64,000 bases of DNA, from the NCBI RefSeq assembly GCF_005144885.1, contig NZ_CP039690.1, forward strand, positions 1,054,001-1,118,000. The letters are read 5' to 3'. Below the pieces are notes generated by a model, which was given only the letters and a program-made list of their open reading frames with translations, was not told where the DNA came from and searched no databases. Of this stretch, positions 8,470-18,604 are shown piece after piece; within the stretch, counting starts at the first letter, position 1, and every line of letters begins with the position of its first letter. Source of the DNA: Phreatobacter stygius (GTDB lineage Bacteria > Pseudomonadota > Alphaproteobacteria > Rhizobiales > Phreatobacteraceae). A program made the translations under genes and the position numbers.

Positions 8470-9795
8470 TCAGCTCAGCGTCGGGCCCCAGGCCGGATCG
8501 GAGCCGAAGCTCGGCGTCGGCACGCGGTTCTCGGCGCGGGCAAAAATGTCCGACTGGAACAGTTGCGGCCCGGCACCCTGGTCGCGAAAGAACATGACGA
8601 ACAGGCCGTTCGGCGCGAAGGTCGGGCCTTCGTTGTGGTAGCCCGAGGTCAAGATGCGCTCGCCCGAGCCGTCGGGCTTCATCACGCCAATGGAGAACTG
8701 GCCGCCGCCCTGGCGGGTGAAGGCGATCAGGTCGCCGCGCGGCGACCAGACCGGCGTCGAATAACGGCCCTCGCCGAACGAGATGCGGTTGGCGGCGCCG
8801 CCGCCCGAGCTCATCACATAGAGCTGCTGGGTGCCGCCGCGATCGCTTTCGAACACGATCTGCCGTCCATCCGGCGAGAACGACGGGCCGGTATCGATGG
8901 CCGAACCGTCGGTCAGCCGTACCGCGTTCTTCGACCTCAGGTCCATCGAGTAGATCGACGATCCCGCGCCCTGCTGCAACGACAGCACGATGCGCTGGCC
9001 ATCGGGCGAGAACCGCGGCGAGAAGCTCATGCCCGGAAAATTGCCGACCTGCTCGCGCTGGCCGCTCTCGATATTGAGCAGGAAGACGCGCGGCTCGCCG
9101 GAATTATAAGCCATGTAGGTGATGTCCTGGCTCGACGGCGAGAAGCGCGGCGTCAGCACCAGGTCGCCGCCCCGGGTCAGGTAGCGCACATTGGCGCCGT
9201 CCTGGTCCATGATGGCCAGCCGCTTCTGGCGGCGGTCCTTCGGGCCGGTCTCGTCGACGAACACCACGCGGGTGTCGAAATGGCCCTTCTCGCCGGTCAC
9301 CCGCTCGAAGATCTGGTCCGAAATGATATGGGCGATGCGCCGCCAATTGGCCTCCTGGGTGGCGAATTGCTGGCCGTGCAGCTGGCTGCCCTGGGCGACG
9401 TCCCAGAGCCGGAATTCGACCCGTGAACGCCCGTCGGCGCCGCGGCCGGCCCGGCCGGTGACGAGACCGGCGGCACCGGTCGCCTGGAAGCGCTGGAAGT
9501 TCGGCGCCTGGTCGGGATCGACCTGGACATTGGCATAGGCCTGGCGGTCGATGATCCGGAAGAAGCCGGAGCGCCGGAGGTTGTTCTCGATCACCCCGGA
9601 AATATTGCGGCCGATATCGCCCTCGCCGCCGAAATTCGGCACGGCGATCGGAAAGGGCTGCACCTGGCCGCGCCGGATGTCGATCACCGGCGGCTGGCTC
9701 TGCTGCGCTCGAGCGTAAGGCGATACCAGGCCGGAAGCGCCGAGGGCGGCACCGGCGGACAGGAGATTGCGGCGGTTCAGGAGCAAGGTCATCAT
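8470..9795 (-). CDS. tolB: Tol-Pal system periplasmic protein TolB
   Basis: 441-residue periplasmic beta-propeller that links Pal to the inner-membrane Tol complex. N-terminal domain [19 protein letters not shown] followed by several propeller blades with [28 protein letters not shown] and [13 protein letters not shown]. The signal sequence starts [16 protein letters not shown], with a twin Arg and a weakly hydrophobic core, resembling a Tat signal. It follows tolA by 60 bases. Pal, normally the next gene, is about 8 kb further on. Confidence 0.97.
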   Translation of the reverse strand: MMTLLLNRRNLLSAGAALGASGLVSPYARAQQSQPPVIDIRRGQVQPFPIAVPNFGGEGDIGRNISGVIENNLRRSGFFRIIDRQAYANVQVDPDQAPNFQRFQATGAAGLVTGRAGRGADGRSRVEFRLWDVAQGSQLHGQQFATQEANWRRIAHIISDQIFERVTGEKGHFDTRVVFVDETGPKDRRQKRLAIMDQDGANVRYLTRGGDLVLTPRFSPSSQDITYMAYNSGEPRVFLLNIESGQREQVGNFPGMSFSPRFSPDGQRIVLSLQQGAGSSIYSMDLRSKNAVRLTDGSAIDTGPSFSPDGRQIVFESDRGGTQQLYVMSSGGGAANRISFGEGRYSTPVWSPRGDLIAFTRQGGGQFSIGVMKPDGSGERILTSGYHNEGPTFAPNGLFVMFFRDQGAGPQLFQSDIFARAENRVPTPSFGSDPAWGPTLS

Positions 9796-9855
9796 GAGTC
9801 TCGATCAGTCGCTGAGCTTAGCGACGCCCTGGGTCACGACGGTGACGGTGGGCGC

Positions 9856-11061
9856 TCAGCGCATCATTTCCTTCGGGTCAAAGTTGAGCACGACTTCGCG
9901 CCAGGTTTCATAACGCTCGCGCGGCAGCCTCACGCCGCCCTCGGCCGAGCAGCGCATGACAGCGCGCACGGCGGAATTCGCGAGCACCTGGAAATTGGAA
10001 TCGCCACGCGGGTTCTGCACCTCGGGGCGACCGGTGACGGTGCCGTCGGGATTGAACGACACCCTCAGCCGCACGGCCTGGCTATTGCCCTCGCGTGCCG
10101 AAATCGGGATTTCCCAGCAGCGCTCGGCCCAGGCGCGGATCGCATCGATCTCGCGGCCCGAGATGCGCGCGGCGGCGCCCGTCGCGGTGCCGAGCGAGGC
10201 GGTGCGCACCGGCGCGCTGGCACCGGTCGCCTCGGTGCGGGCGGCCTGACGGCGGTCATTCTCCTGGGTCGGGCTGGTGTTCAGCCGGGCAGCGATCGAG
10301 TTCGGATCGAACTGCCGGGCATTGGCCCGCTCCTGGCGCTCGCGCTCGGCCCGCTCGCGCGCCTCCCGCTGAGCCCGTTCGCGGGCCTCGCGCTGCGCCC
10401 GCTCACGGGCCTCGCGCTGGGCTTTTTCGCGGGCTTCACGCTGTTCGCGCTCGCGCGTCTCGCGCTGCTGCTGGGCGACGGCCTGACGTTGTTCTTCCTC
10501 GCGCCGGCGCTGCTCGGCCTGGCGCTGCTCCTGGCGGCGCTGCTCGTCTTCGCGCCTCTGCTGCGCCTGGATCTCGGCGAGCTTGGCTTCGAGGTCCTCG
10601 CGCTGCTCGGGCGCAACGGCAGGCGTCGGGCGCGGCGCCGGCTGCGGCGGCTGGACGGCCGCGACCTGCGCCGGGCGGGCGGCCGGCGGCGGCGGCGCCT
10701 CGGCCTGTTCGGGCTGCGGCGGCTGTGGCATCGGCGGACGCGGGGTCGGCGGCGGCGGCAATTGTATGTTCTGCACCCGCTCGCGGGCGACCGGCACGGA
10801 AGCCTCGTCCGGGGTCTGGCGCTCTTCGGGGGTCTGGCGGTCGACGACACGCTGCGGCGTTGGCGTGCGCTCGCCGCGACGATCGCCGCGGGTCGACTGC
10901 GCCGGCTCGTCGGAGACGATCTCGACCGGCACGCTCTCGCCCTCGTCCGGCTTCTGCGGCGCGCTCAGAAAGCCGACCAGGGCCGCGGCAAGCAGGAGCA
11001 CATGCCCGCCCACCGAGACCCCATATCCGACTTTTTGCGGGTGCAGCGCCACGCTCTTCAA
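9856..11061 (-). CDS. tolA: TolA: energy-transducing envelope protein
   Basis: 401-residue inner-membrane protein that spans the periplasm. One transmembrane helix (residues about 15-35, HVLLLAAALVGFLSA), a proline-rich segment (about 90-150), a long Glu/Arg/Gln-rich coiled coil with reiterated REAREKAQ/REARERAQ blocks (about 155-245), and a C-terminal TonB/TolA-like domain (RVSFNPDGTVTGRPEVQNP, about 325-345). Overall organisation matches alphaproteobacterial TolA. It starts 14 bases after tolR ends. The coiled-coil repeats make this DNA locally repetitive. Confidence 0.94.
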   Translation of the reverse strand: MKSVALHPQKVGYGVSVGGHVLLLAAALVGFLSAPQKPDEGESVPVEIVSDEPAQSTRGDRRGERTPTPQRVVDRQTPEERQTPDEASVPVARERVQNIQLPPPPTPRPPMPQPPQPEQAEAPPPPAARPAQVAAVQPPQPAPRPTPAVAPEQREDLEAKLAEIQAQQRREDEQRRQEQRQAEQRRREEEQRQAVAQQQRETREREQREAREKAQREARERAQREARERAQREARERAERERQERANARQFDPNSIAARLNTSPTQENDRRQAARTEATGASAPVRTASLGTATGAAARISGREIDAIRAWAERCWEIPISAREGNSQAVRLRVSFNPDGTVTGRPEVQNPRGDSNFQVLANSAVRAVMRCSAEGGVRLPRERYETWREVVLNFDPKEMMR

Positions 11062-11075
11062 ACCTCGGCCAGCTT

Positions 11076-11528
11076 TCAGCGCGACGCGCGTTCGGTCGCG
11101 ACCAGCGCGACCTTGGTGAAGCCGCCGCCCTTGATCTGCGACAGCACGTCCATGATGGCCTGGTAATTCACCGCGGCGTCGCCGCGCACGAAGATGCGCT
11201 CCTCGCCGCCGTTCTGCGCCATGGCCTTCAGCTGCTCGATCAACTGGGCCTGTTCGACCTTGTTGTCGCCGAGATAGATATCGCCGTTCTGACGCACCGA
11301 AACGGTGATCGGCGGCTTGTCCTGCTGGATCGCGCGGGCGGACGCCTGCGGCAGGTCCAGCGGCACGGAGACCGTCATCAGCGGTGCCGCCACCATGAAG
11401 ATGATCATCAGCACCAGCATCACGTCGACCATCGGCGTGATGTTGATCTCGTTCATCACGAAGGCGCGGCGGCGCCGGCGGCCGTTATTGCCGCGGCCGC
11501 CACCACCGCTTGCGACATGAGCTCCCAT
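11076..11528 (-). CDS. tolR: Tol-Pal proton-channel component TolR (ExbD family)
   Basis: 150-residue inner-membrane protein. A glycine-rich N-terminus and RRRRR cluster precede INITPMVDVMLVLMIIFMV, the single transmembrane helix with the conserved Asp of the proton channel. The C-terminal periplasmic domain (ITVSVRQNGDIYLGDNKV) is typical. The start at 11528 (MGAHVASGG) is fixed by GAGGAG at 11534-11539; an upstream in-frame ATG would overlap tolQ. With TolQ it forms the motor that energises TolA. Confidence 0.96.
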   Translation of the reverse strand: MGAHVASGGGGRGNNGRRRRRAFVMNEINITPMVDVMLVLMIIFMVAAPLMTVSVPLDLPQASARAIQQDKPPITVSVRQNGDIYLGDNKVEQAQLIEQLKAMAQNGGEERIFVRGDAAVNYQAIMDVLSQIKGGGFTKVALVATERASR

Positions 11529-11538
11529 GGTCGTCTCC

Positions 11539-12279
<741 letters not shown>

Positions 12280-12590
12280 AGGCGGCGATCCTTTTCGCGA
12301 CAGGTCCGGCTTCGAGGTCGCAGAACAGCCCACGCCACGGTTTGAGAACCCGGAACGGCCAGCGCCTGTGCAGTTTTCGCGCTTTTTCCCGTCCCTGGAG
12401 GGCGAAATGACCCTCGAATGTGTCTTGACCGTGACGCGGTCTGTACATCCGCGTGGTAAACTACCAAGCCATCGATAAGGTTAAGACTGGGTTATTGCCG
12501 CACTGCAACAGCTTATTGCCGTCGGTAATTGTCACAAAAAGGTGGTCGCGCGACTGCTATGCGCGAATGCGTCAGCGAAGACTTGGTCGT
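12280..12590. promoter_or_regulatory. tolQ upstream region with 21-base-spaced repeats
   Basis: 311 bases without a gene. TTATTGCCG is present at 12492-12500 and 12513-12521, 21 bases apart (two helical turns), a layout typical of a tandem regulator site. TGGTA-AAC-TACCA forms a small palindrome at 12454-12466. Both are upstream of tolQ on the minus strand and in the most AT-rich part of the gap. A promoter for the tol operon is expected here; no exact -35/-10 can be assigned. Confidence 0.5.
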
Positions 12591-13316
12591 TCACCCCCGG
12601 ACCAGCAGCACCAGCGCGCCGACCACGGCGATGGCCAGCAGGCCGATACGCATCCTTTCACGGTCCATCAGCGCGACCGCCGACGGCGCCAGCCAGGTGC
12701 CGATCAAAATGCCGGGAACCAGCAGCGCCGCGCGGCCGAGATCGGCGAACCCGAACCGGCCGGCCGCGACATGCATGGCAATCAGCATGGCATAAGCGAC
12801 GATCCAGTAGAGCCCGAGCGTGGCGCGCACCTTGGCCGGGTTCTGGCCGGCATAGACCACGCCGATCAACGGTCCGTGGATGCCCGACATGCCGCCCATG
12901 AAGCCTGATATGACGCTGGTGATCGCGATATTGCGGGCGCTGAGCGCCAGATGCAGCCCGCTCAGCGACAGGCCCACCGCCAGCAGGATCAGCCCGCCGA
13001 ACAGCCGCGGCAGATGGGTCGGGTCGATCGCCAGCAGCGCCAGCACGCCGATGGCCGTGCCGATCAGCAGGCCGCCAGCCCCCCAGCCGATCTCGGCGCG
13101 GTCGATCAGGTGGCTGTTGCCGCGCACCATCGCCAGCATCACCACGAAAGCCGAGGCGATCGCCGGACCCGGCACCAGGCTCGGCGAAATGATGGCCAGG
13201 AGCGGGATCATCACCAGCGACAGCCCGACGCCAACCGCCATCTGGATGACGGTGGCGACCGCCATGATGGCGGTGATGGCGGCGAGTTCGGCCGGCCCGA
13301 AGCCGAGAAGCGACAT
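12591..13316 (-). CDS. TauE/SafE-family membrane permease
   Basis: 241-residue polytopic membrane protein with about eight hydrophobic segments. The N-half VIQMAVGVGLSLVMIPLLAI and C-half SGFMGGMSGIHGPLIGVVYA are the two related loops that mark the TauE/SafE (DUF81) family, proposed exporters of sulfonates, sulfite or other anions. It sits between ybgC and tolQ on the same strand. This is not a usual tol-pal member; substrate unknown. Confidence 0.87.
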   Translation of the reverse strand: MSLLGFGPAELAAITAIMAVATVIQMAVGVGLSLVMIPLLAIISPSLVPGPAIASAFVVMLAMVRGNSHLIDRAEIGWGAGGLLIGTAIGVLALLAIDPTHLPRLFGGLILLAVGLSLSGLHLALSARNIAITSVISGFMGGMSGIHGPLIGVVYAGQNPAKVRATLGLYWIVAYAMLIAMHVAAGRFGFADLGRAALLVPGILIGTWLAPSAVALMDRERMRIGLLAIAVVGALVLLVRG

Positions 13317-13370
13317 GAAGAGACTAAATCTGCTGTAACGACGCCAAAAAGGGACGCTCTCACTCGCACA

Positions 13371-13823
13371 TCACGCCCTTGGCGTCATGATCCTTCTCAG
13401 CGCGTCAGGGATGCGCATTGGCCGGCCGCCGGCGACGAAGGCGACCCGCACGGTCGCTTCCACCAGCACCGCCTCGCCGCGCAGCACGCGCTGGGCAAGG
13501 TTCATGGTCGCGCCCTTGACCTCGACCGTGCGGGTCTCGATGGTCAGCACGTCGTCGATCTTGGCCGGGCGCAGGAACTCGATGCCCATGGCGCGCACGA
13601 CGAAGGCGAAGCCGGCGCCGGCCTCTTCCTTCGCCTTGTCGAACAGGTCGCCCTGCGCCACGCCGAGCAGTCTCAGAAAATCGGTCCGCCCGCGTTCCAT
13701 GAAGCGCAAATAGCTCGCGTGATAGACGACGCCCGAGAAATCCGTATCCTCGTAATAGACGCGGACCGAGAGATGGTGGGTTTCGTCTTCGATATGGCCG
13801 GCAAGCGCCGGGGACTTGATCAT
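13371..13823 (-). CDS. ybgC: Tol-Pal-associated acyl-CoA thioesterase YbgC
   Basis: 150-residue hotdog protein. VRVYYEDTDFSGVVYHASYL with the following FMERGR is the 4-hydroxybenzoyl-CoA thioesterase active-site motif including the catalytic Asp. The start at ATG 13823 (MIKSPALAG) is chosen because GAAGG precedes it; a longer in-frame start at 13937 adds residues not seen in the family. YbgC heads the tol-pal cluster in many proteobacteria; here a TauE-like gene separates it from tolQ. Confidence 0.92.
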   Translation of the reverse strand: MIKSPALAGHIEDETHHLSVRVYYEDTDFSGVVYHASYLRFMERGRTDFLRLLGVAQGDLFDKAKEEAGAGFAFVVRAMGIEFLRPAKIDDVLTIETRTVEVKGATMNLAQRVLRGEAVLVEATVRVAFVAGGRPMRIPDALRRIMTPRA

Positions 13824-13952
13824 GCGGTCAACCTTCGGGTGAACGATCTCAACGGATTTTGCCGCGCCGCATAGGGGCTTGATCTGGCGAAAGCGAGGCC
13901 TGAACGCGGCCAAACCTTCGATCGGACCAGCGCTCAATCGGCAAGACGCGGC

Positions 13953-14999
13953 TCAGGCGTCGTCCTCGTCGCCCTTGAACAGCTGGAACTGGGTGGCGTC
14001 GCGGGCTGGTTCCGCCAGGCCGAGATGCCTGAAGGCATGGCTGGTCAACAGCCGGCCGCGCGGCGTGCGCTGCAGGAAGCCCTGCTGGATCAGGAACGGC
14101 TCGATGATCTCCTCGATCGCGTCGCGCGGTTCGGACAGCGCCGCCGCCATGGTCTCGATGCCCACCGGCCCACCGCCATAGTTGAGCGCGATGCCCTGGA
14201 GGTAACGCCGGTCCATCGCGTCGAGGCCAGCGGCGTCGACCTCGAGCCGGGTCAGCGCCTCATCCGCGATGGTCCGGGTGATCGTGTCGGAATCCCGGTA
14301 GATGGCGAAGTCGCGCACCCGCCGGAGCAGCCGGCCGGCGATGCGCGGCGTGCCGCGCGCCCGCCGGGCGATCTCGTTGGCGCCATCCGCGGCCATGCCG
14401 ACACCCAGCACGCGGGCGCCACGGGTGACGATATATTCGAGCTCCTCGACGGTATAGAACTGCAGCCGGATCGGGATGCCGAAACGGTCGCGCAGCGGCG
14501 TCGTCAGCAGGCCGGCACGCGTGGTCGCGCCGACCAGGGTGAACTTGGCGAGGTCGATCTTCACCGAGCGCGCCGCCGGCCCCTCGCCGATGATCAGGTC
14601 GAGCTGGAAATCCTCCATCGCCGGATAGAGGATTTCCTCCACCGCCGGATTGAGCCGGTGGATCTCGTCGATGAACAGCACGTCGCGGTCTTCGAGATTG
14701 GTCAATTGCGCCGCGAGATCACCCGCCTTGGCGATGACCGGTCCCGAGGTCGAGCGGAAATTGACGCCGAGCTCCTTCGCCAGGATCTGTGCCAGTGTCG
14801 TCTTGCCGAGCCCAGGCGGACCGACGAACAGCACGTGGTCGAGCGCCTCGCCGCGCATCTTGGCGGCCGAAATGAACACTTCGAGGTTCGACCGCGCCTG
14901 CGCCTGGCCAATGAATTCGGTCAGCCGCTGCGGACGCAGATGCACATCCGCATCGTCGTCGCGGTGTTCGGGGTTCAAGATGCGGCGGGCTTCGGTCAT
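13953..14999 (-). CDS. ruvB: Holliday junction branch-migration ATPase RuvB
   Basis: 348-residue AAA+ motor of the RuvABC complex. Visible are [19 protein letters not shown] at the N-terminus, Walker [10 protein letters not shown] (about residues 61-69), Walker [10 protein letters not shown] (about 108-116), sensor region [19 protein letters not shown] with the Arg finger, and the C-terminal winged helix [11 protein letters not shown]. Length matches the family. It follows ruvA by 62 bases on the minus strand. Confidence 0.98.
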   Translation of the reverse strand: MTEARRILNPEHRDDDADVHLRPQRLTEFIGQAQARSNLEVFISAAKMRGEALDHVLFVGPPGLGKTTLAQILAKELGVNFRSTSGPVIAKAGDLAAQLTNLEDRDVLFIDEIHRLNPAVEEILYPAMEDFQLDLIIGEGPAARSVKIDLAKFTLVGATTRAGLLTTPLRDRFGIPIRLQFYTVEELEYIVTRGARVLGVGMAADGANEIARRARGTPRIAGRLLRRVRDFAIYRDSDTITRTIADEALTRLEVDAAGLDAMDRRYLQGIALNYGGGPVGIETMAAALSEPRDAIEEIIEPFLIQQGFLQRTPRGRLLTSHAFRHLGLAEPARDATQFQLFKGDEDDA

Positions 15000-15061
15000 T
15001 CCGGCTGGTTACACGATCGTCTCGTTTCGCGACAGCTTGGCTCAGGTCGACGATGGCCTGT

Positions 15062-15679
15062 TCAAGAACTCAGTTCCTTCAGCCCCATCCGGATCAGCGT
15101 CTGGGTATTGGCTTCTTCGCCCGCCTTGCCGGCGGCGGCGGCAATGGCCGCGGCGGCCTGCGGCTGGCCGTAGCCGAGATTGGTCAAGGCCGAGATGGCG
15201 TCGCGGATCGGGCCGGGCGCGCGTTTGTCGTCGACGTCGCCGACCAGCTTGGCAAGCGTCGGATCGATATCGGTGAAGCCCGGCGCCTTGTCCTTCAACT
15301 CCGTGATGATGCGCTCGGCGACCTTCGGCCCGACGCCATTGGCCCGGCCGATCGCCGCCTTGTCGCGCATGGCGATGGCGGTGGCGAGATCACTCGCCTT
15401 CAGCGTCGACAGCACCGACAGCGCCACCTTGGCGCCGACACCTTGCACGGCGAGCAGCAGGCGAAACCACTCGCGCTCCAGGTCATTGGCGAAACCGTAG
15501 AGCCGGATCATGTCCTCGCGGACCATGGTTTCGATCGACAACACCGCCGCTTCGCCCGCCGCCGGCAGGGCCTGCAGCGTGCGCGACGAACAGTGCACGA
15601 CGTAACCGACGCCGTGCACGTCGACGATCACCCAATCGGGCCCATAGGAGTCGATCGTGCCCTTCAACTTGCCGATCAT
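15062..15679 (-). CDS. ruvA: Holliday junction DNA helicase subunit RuvA
   Basis: 205-residue junction-binding protein. Starts [20 protein letters not shown] (OB-fold domain I), then helix-hairpin-helix segments including [12 protein letters not shown] and [12 protein letters not shown], and the C-terminal domain that contacts RuvB ([16 protein letters not shown]). It tetramerises on four-way junctions and loads RuvB. Upstream is a tag-like glycosylase gene rather than ruvC directly. Confidence 0.97.
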   Translation of the reverse strand: MIGKLKGTIDSYGPDWVIVDVHGVGYVVHCSSRTLQALPAAGEAAVLSIETMVREDMIRLYGFANDLEREWFRLLLAVQGVGAKVALSVLSTLKASDLATAIAMRDKAAIGRANGVGPKVAERIITELKDKAPGFTDIDPTLAKLVGDVDDKRAPGPIRDAISALTNLGYGQPQAAAAIAAAAGKAGEEANTQTLIRMGLKELSS

Positions 15680-15744
15680 GGCGATATCCGTCCCTGCATC
15701 CTGCGCCCCTTATAGGGGATTCGCTGGCCGGACGGACGGTTTGT

Positions 15745-16464
15745 TCACTCTTCGCCCCCGCCATAACGCATCAGCGTCGCCGCGTCGTAATTTTCGCCGA
15801 TCGACATCGAGCAGGTGCGCGACAGGTGCACGCGCGGCAGGCCGGTCTCGCGCGCCCATGCGTTGAACACGGCCTGGATCTTCTTCAGGTCGCCCTTGGA
15901 GGTCGGCTCGGCCGCAATATCGAGACCGGCGTCGCGCAGTGCCGCCACCGTGTCGCGCGCGGTGACGAAGCCGTCAAAACCGATGAAGCGGAGGAAATAC
16001 TGGCCGGTGCGGGCGCCAAGCCGCGAACCGCGCTTGGCCATGAAATCCAACAGCCCGATCTGATCGTCGGCCGGCCAGGCCGCCAGGAACTTGCCGAAGG
16101 AGCCGCGCTCGGCCGCGACATCGGCGACGAAAGCGGCGTTCTCGCGCACACTCTTGATCTTCAGCGGATTCTTGACGATGCGCGGGTCGCGCGCCCGGTC
16201 GTGCCAGAACTCGTCCGGCTGGAACAACAAAGGCTTCGGCTGGAAACCGAGAAAGGCTTCTTCAAACCCCGGCCACTTGTTGTCGATCACCCGCCAGACG
16301 AAACCGGCGCAGAAGATGCGCCGGGTCATTTCCGCCAGCACCCGGTCGTCGGGCAGCGCCGCGAGCTCGGCCTTCGCCATCACCGGCGGCAACAGCGCCT
16401 TGAGCGCGGCCGGGCCGCCCTTGCGGGTCTCGGCGCGCGCCTGGATCTTGTCGAATGCGATCAC
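15745..16464 (-). CDS. DNA-3-methyladenine glycosylase I family protein
   Basis: 239-residue protein of the Tag/adenine-glycosylase family, which removes alkylated bases in base-excision repair. FCAGFVWRVIDNKWPGFEEA and KNPLKIKSVRENAAFV are the core helices; C-terminal SRTCSMSIGENYDAATL is typical of this alphaproteobacterial subgroup. The start is GTG 16464 (VIAFDKIQ) because GGAG lies seven bases upstream; a longer frame exists but has no ribosome site. It lies between ruvC and ruvA on the same strand. The substrate could differ from that of E. coli Tag, as the subgroup is diverged. Confidence 0.78.
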   Translation of the reverse strand: MIAFDKIQARAETRKGGPAALKALLPPVMAKAELAALPDDRVLAEMTRRIFCAGFVWRVIDNKWPGFEEAFLGFQPKPLLFQPDEFWHDRARDPRIVKNPLKIKSVRENAAFVADVAAERGSFGKFLAAWPADDQIGLLDFMAKRGSRLGARTGQYFLRFIGFDGFVTARDTVAALRDAGLDIAAEPTSKGDLKKIQAVFNAWARETGLPRVHLSRTCSMSIGENYDAATLMRYGGGEE

Positions 16465-16533
16465 CTGGGGGTCTCCGGGCAAGCCTTGATGTCGCCGAGC
16501 ATCCCGCGACGATGCGGCTGAGGTCAACGCCGG

Positions 16534-17031
16534 TCAGGCGTGCAGGCGCGCCGGCCCGCGATGATGGGCATGGGTGATGGCGATAGCGAGTGCGTCGACC
16601 GCATCCATGGTCTTCGGATCGGCCTTGGGCAACAGGATGCCGATCATCATCTCGACCTGCTTCTTGTCGGCATGGCCCGCGCCGACGATCGATTTCTTGA
16701 CCTTGTTCGGCTCGTATTCGGACACCGGCAGGCCGGCGAGCGAGGGCACCACCATGGCGATGCCACGCGCCTGGCCGAGCTTCAAGGTGGCGGTCGCATC
16801 CTTGTTGACGAAGGTGTTTTCGACCGCCGCTTCGTTCGGTTCGAAGCGTCGCACCACATCTTCCACACCGCGATAGAGCTGCGCCAGGCGCTCGGCCAGA
16901 GTCGTTTCGGCGTCCGATGTCACCGTGCCGCAGGCAACGAAGATCAGCCGGTTGCCGGTCACGTCGATAATACCCCAGCCGGTGCGGCGGAGCCCAGGGT
17001 CGATGCCGAGAATGCGAATCATGTCGGACAT
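16534..17031 (-). CDS. ruvC: Crossover junction endodeoxyribonuclease RuvC
   Basis: About 165 residues; resolves Holliday junctions. [18 protein letters not shown] supplies the first catalytic Asp, [20 protein letters not shown] the Glu, and [16 protein letters not shown] the C-terminal acidic pair. Three nearby ATGs are possible (17064, 17031, 17022); family members begin just before [10 protein letters not shown], so 17031 or 17022 is likely. First gene of ruvC-glycosylase-ruvA-ruvB. Confidence 0.96.
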   Translation of the reverse strand: MSDMIRILGIDPGLRRTGWGIIDVTGNRLIFVACGTVTSDAETTLAERLAQLYRGVEDVVRRFEPNEAAVENTFVNKDATATLKLGQARGIAMVVPSLAGLPVSEYEPNKVKKSIVGAGHADKKQVEMMIGILLPKADPKTMDAVDALAIAITHAHHRGPARLHA

Positions 17032-17200
17032 GACCGCCAACTTATCCGAGAAGGCCGCCGACACGCGCCTTCATCGCTAAATTTACCGCGTCACGGCAAA
17101 GCCTCGCAGCGAGCGGGCAAGGCATTCACGGATTTCGAACCATGCGTGTCTGCGCGGAACAGGCATCGCCTGAATTGACGGCGGCCGCGTTTTTGACAGA

Positions 17201-17223
17201 ATGCAATTGCAACTCATTTGCAT
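17201..17223. promoter_or_regulatory. Candidate iron/manganese-type operator upstream of irr
   Basis: ATGCAA (17201-17206) and TTGCAT (17218-17223) form an inverted repeat that encloses a second TTGCAA (17207-17212), giving overlapping TTGCAA-N5-TTGCAT spacing. This resembles the Fur/Mur-type boxes of rhizobia. It lies 23 bases before the irr start and is AT-rich. Binding by Irr, Mur or RirA cannot be separated by eye. Confidence 0.55.
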
Positions 17224-17245
17224 CTGAAAGAGAACCGGCACCCCG

Positions 17246-17785
17246 ATGCTCCTTGTTCCCGATGAATTCCGAGACCAGCTGCGTGCCGCGCACGACGACG
17301 CCTGGCTGTCCGCGGTCCAGGTTCAAGCCGCCCTCCGAGCCGCCGGGTTGCGGCCAACGCGACAGCGTATCGCGCTCGGCCGCCTGCTGTTCGGCAACCG
17401 GCATCGCCATGTCACCGCGGCCGACCTGCATGGCGACGCGCTTGATGCCGGAAGCCCGCTGTCGCTGGCGACGGTCTACAACACGCTCAACCAGTTTGCC
17501 GATGCCGGTTTGCTGCGCCGCATCTCGATCAATGGCGAGCGCAGCTATTTCGACACCGACGTCGGCGATCACCATCACTTCTATATCGACGCCGAGGACC
17601 GGATCCTGAACATCCCGGCCGGGGCCGTCGCGCTCGATCGCCTGCCCTTGCCGCCCGACGGCTACGAGATCACCAAGGTCGACCTCGTCGTTCACCTGAC
17701 GCGCGTTGCCGAACGAGCCGCACGCCAATTGAGCAAGGCAGATCCGGCGACTTCCGCCGTTCCGCCGGAGATCGATCCGCTCTAA
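17246..17785 (+). CDS. irr: Iron response regulator Irr (Fur family)
   Basis: 179-residue Fur-family regulator. The N-terminal winged helix has LRPTRQRIALGRLLF and SLATVYNTLNQFADAGLLRR; the dimerisation half has YFDTDVGDHHHFYIDAEDRI with the HHH cluster used by Irr for heme sensing. The Bradyrhizobium-type N-terminal GCPW heme motif is absent, as in Rhizobium-type Irr. Irr represses heme synthesis and controls iron uptake under iron limitation. The operator-like site upstream suggests iron-dependent control. A TauE-like gene follows 12 bases later. Confidence 0.9.
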   Translation: MLLVPDEFRDQLRAAHDDAWLSAVQVQAALRAAGLRPTRQRIALGRLLFGNRHRHVTAADLHGDALDAGSPLSLATVYNTLNQFADAGLLRRISINGERSYFDTDVGDHHHFYIDAEDRILNIPAGAVALDRLPLPPDGYEITKVDLVVHLTRVAERAARQLSKADPATSAVPPEIDPL

Positions 17786-17797
17786 TCGACAGGCATC

Positions 17798-18556
17798 ATG
17801 GATTTTCTTGCCCGTCTCGGCGATTCGCCGCCCTTGCTCGTCCTCGTCGCGGCGCTCGTGGCCGGTACCGTGCGCGGCTATACCGGGTTCGGCTCGGCGA
17901 TGATCTTCATGCCGGTCGCCGGCGCCTATCTCGGCCCGAAGACCGCCATCGGCATCATGTGGATCATCGACGGCACCTTGCAGCTCGCCATGGTGCGCTC
18001 GACCTGGAAACATGCGCGCTGGAGCGAGATCGGCCCCCTGTTCATGGGCTATGTCGTCGGCCTGCCGCTCGGCGTCTATGTGCTGATGACCTTCGATCCC
18101 GGGCCGATCCGCTGGGTCACCTCGATTTCCATCGTCGTCGCACTCGCCATGCTCTTGACCGCCAAGCGTGTCGAAACCTCGCCGGGCCTGCCGGCAACGG
18201 TGGCGACCGGCGCCGCATCGGGGCTCATTTCGGGTATCGCCAGTCTCGGCGGCATGGTGCTGTCGCTGTTCTGGCTGGCTGGCCCGAGCCGCAACGAGGC
18301 GGTCAGGGGCTCCTCCGTCGCCTTCTTCGTGCCGGCCTCGCTGCTGTCGGGCGCGCTGCTGGCCATTGCCGGCATCTTCAACCTGGAAGTCCTGCGCATC
18401 GCCGCCTGGGCGATCCTGCCCTATGGCGTCGGCATCGGGCTCGGCTCGCTGCTGTTCAGCCATGCCGACGCGCGGCTGTTCCGGCCGGTGGCCTTCGCGG
18501 TGATCGCGGCGGCCGCGCTGACCAGCCTGCCGGTGCTGGACGCCTGGCTCAGATAG
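17798..18556 (+). CDS. TauE/SafE-family membrane permease
   Basis: 252-residue membrane protein, about eight hydrophobic segments. VRGYTGFGSAMIFMPVAGAY in the first half and GLISGIASLGGMVLSLFWL in the second are the paired TauE/SafE signatures. It starts 12 bases after irr and is probably co-transcribed with it, so its expression may follow iron status. The cargo is unknown; this is the second TauE-like gene in the window and is not a close copy of the one at 12591. Confidence 0.87.
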   Translation: MDFLARLGDSPPLLVLVAALVAGTVRGYTGFGSAMIFMPVAGAYLGPKTAIGIMWIIDGTLQLAMVRSTWKHARWSEIGPLFMGYVVGLPLGVYVLMTFDPGPIRWVTSISIVVALAMLLTAKRVETSPGLPATVATGAASGLISGIASLGGMVLSLFWLAGPSRNEAVRGSSVAFFVPASLLSGALLAIAGIFNLEVLRIAAWAILPYGVGIGLGSLLFSHADARLFRPVAFAVIAAAALTSLPVLDAWLR

Positions 18557-18604
18557 TCCCGGCCGGGCGGCCCGAGCCGCCCCGCATCAATCGACCGTCC
18601 AGCA

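Noticed and set aside
10320-10560. Periodic repeats that could suggest a repeat array
   Set aside because: They encode the TolA coiled coil (REAREKAQ-type blocks) and are explained by the protein; not a CRISPR array.
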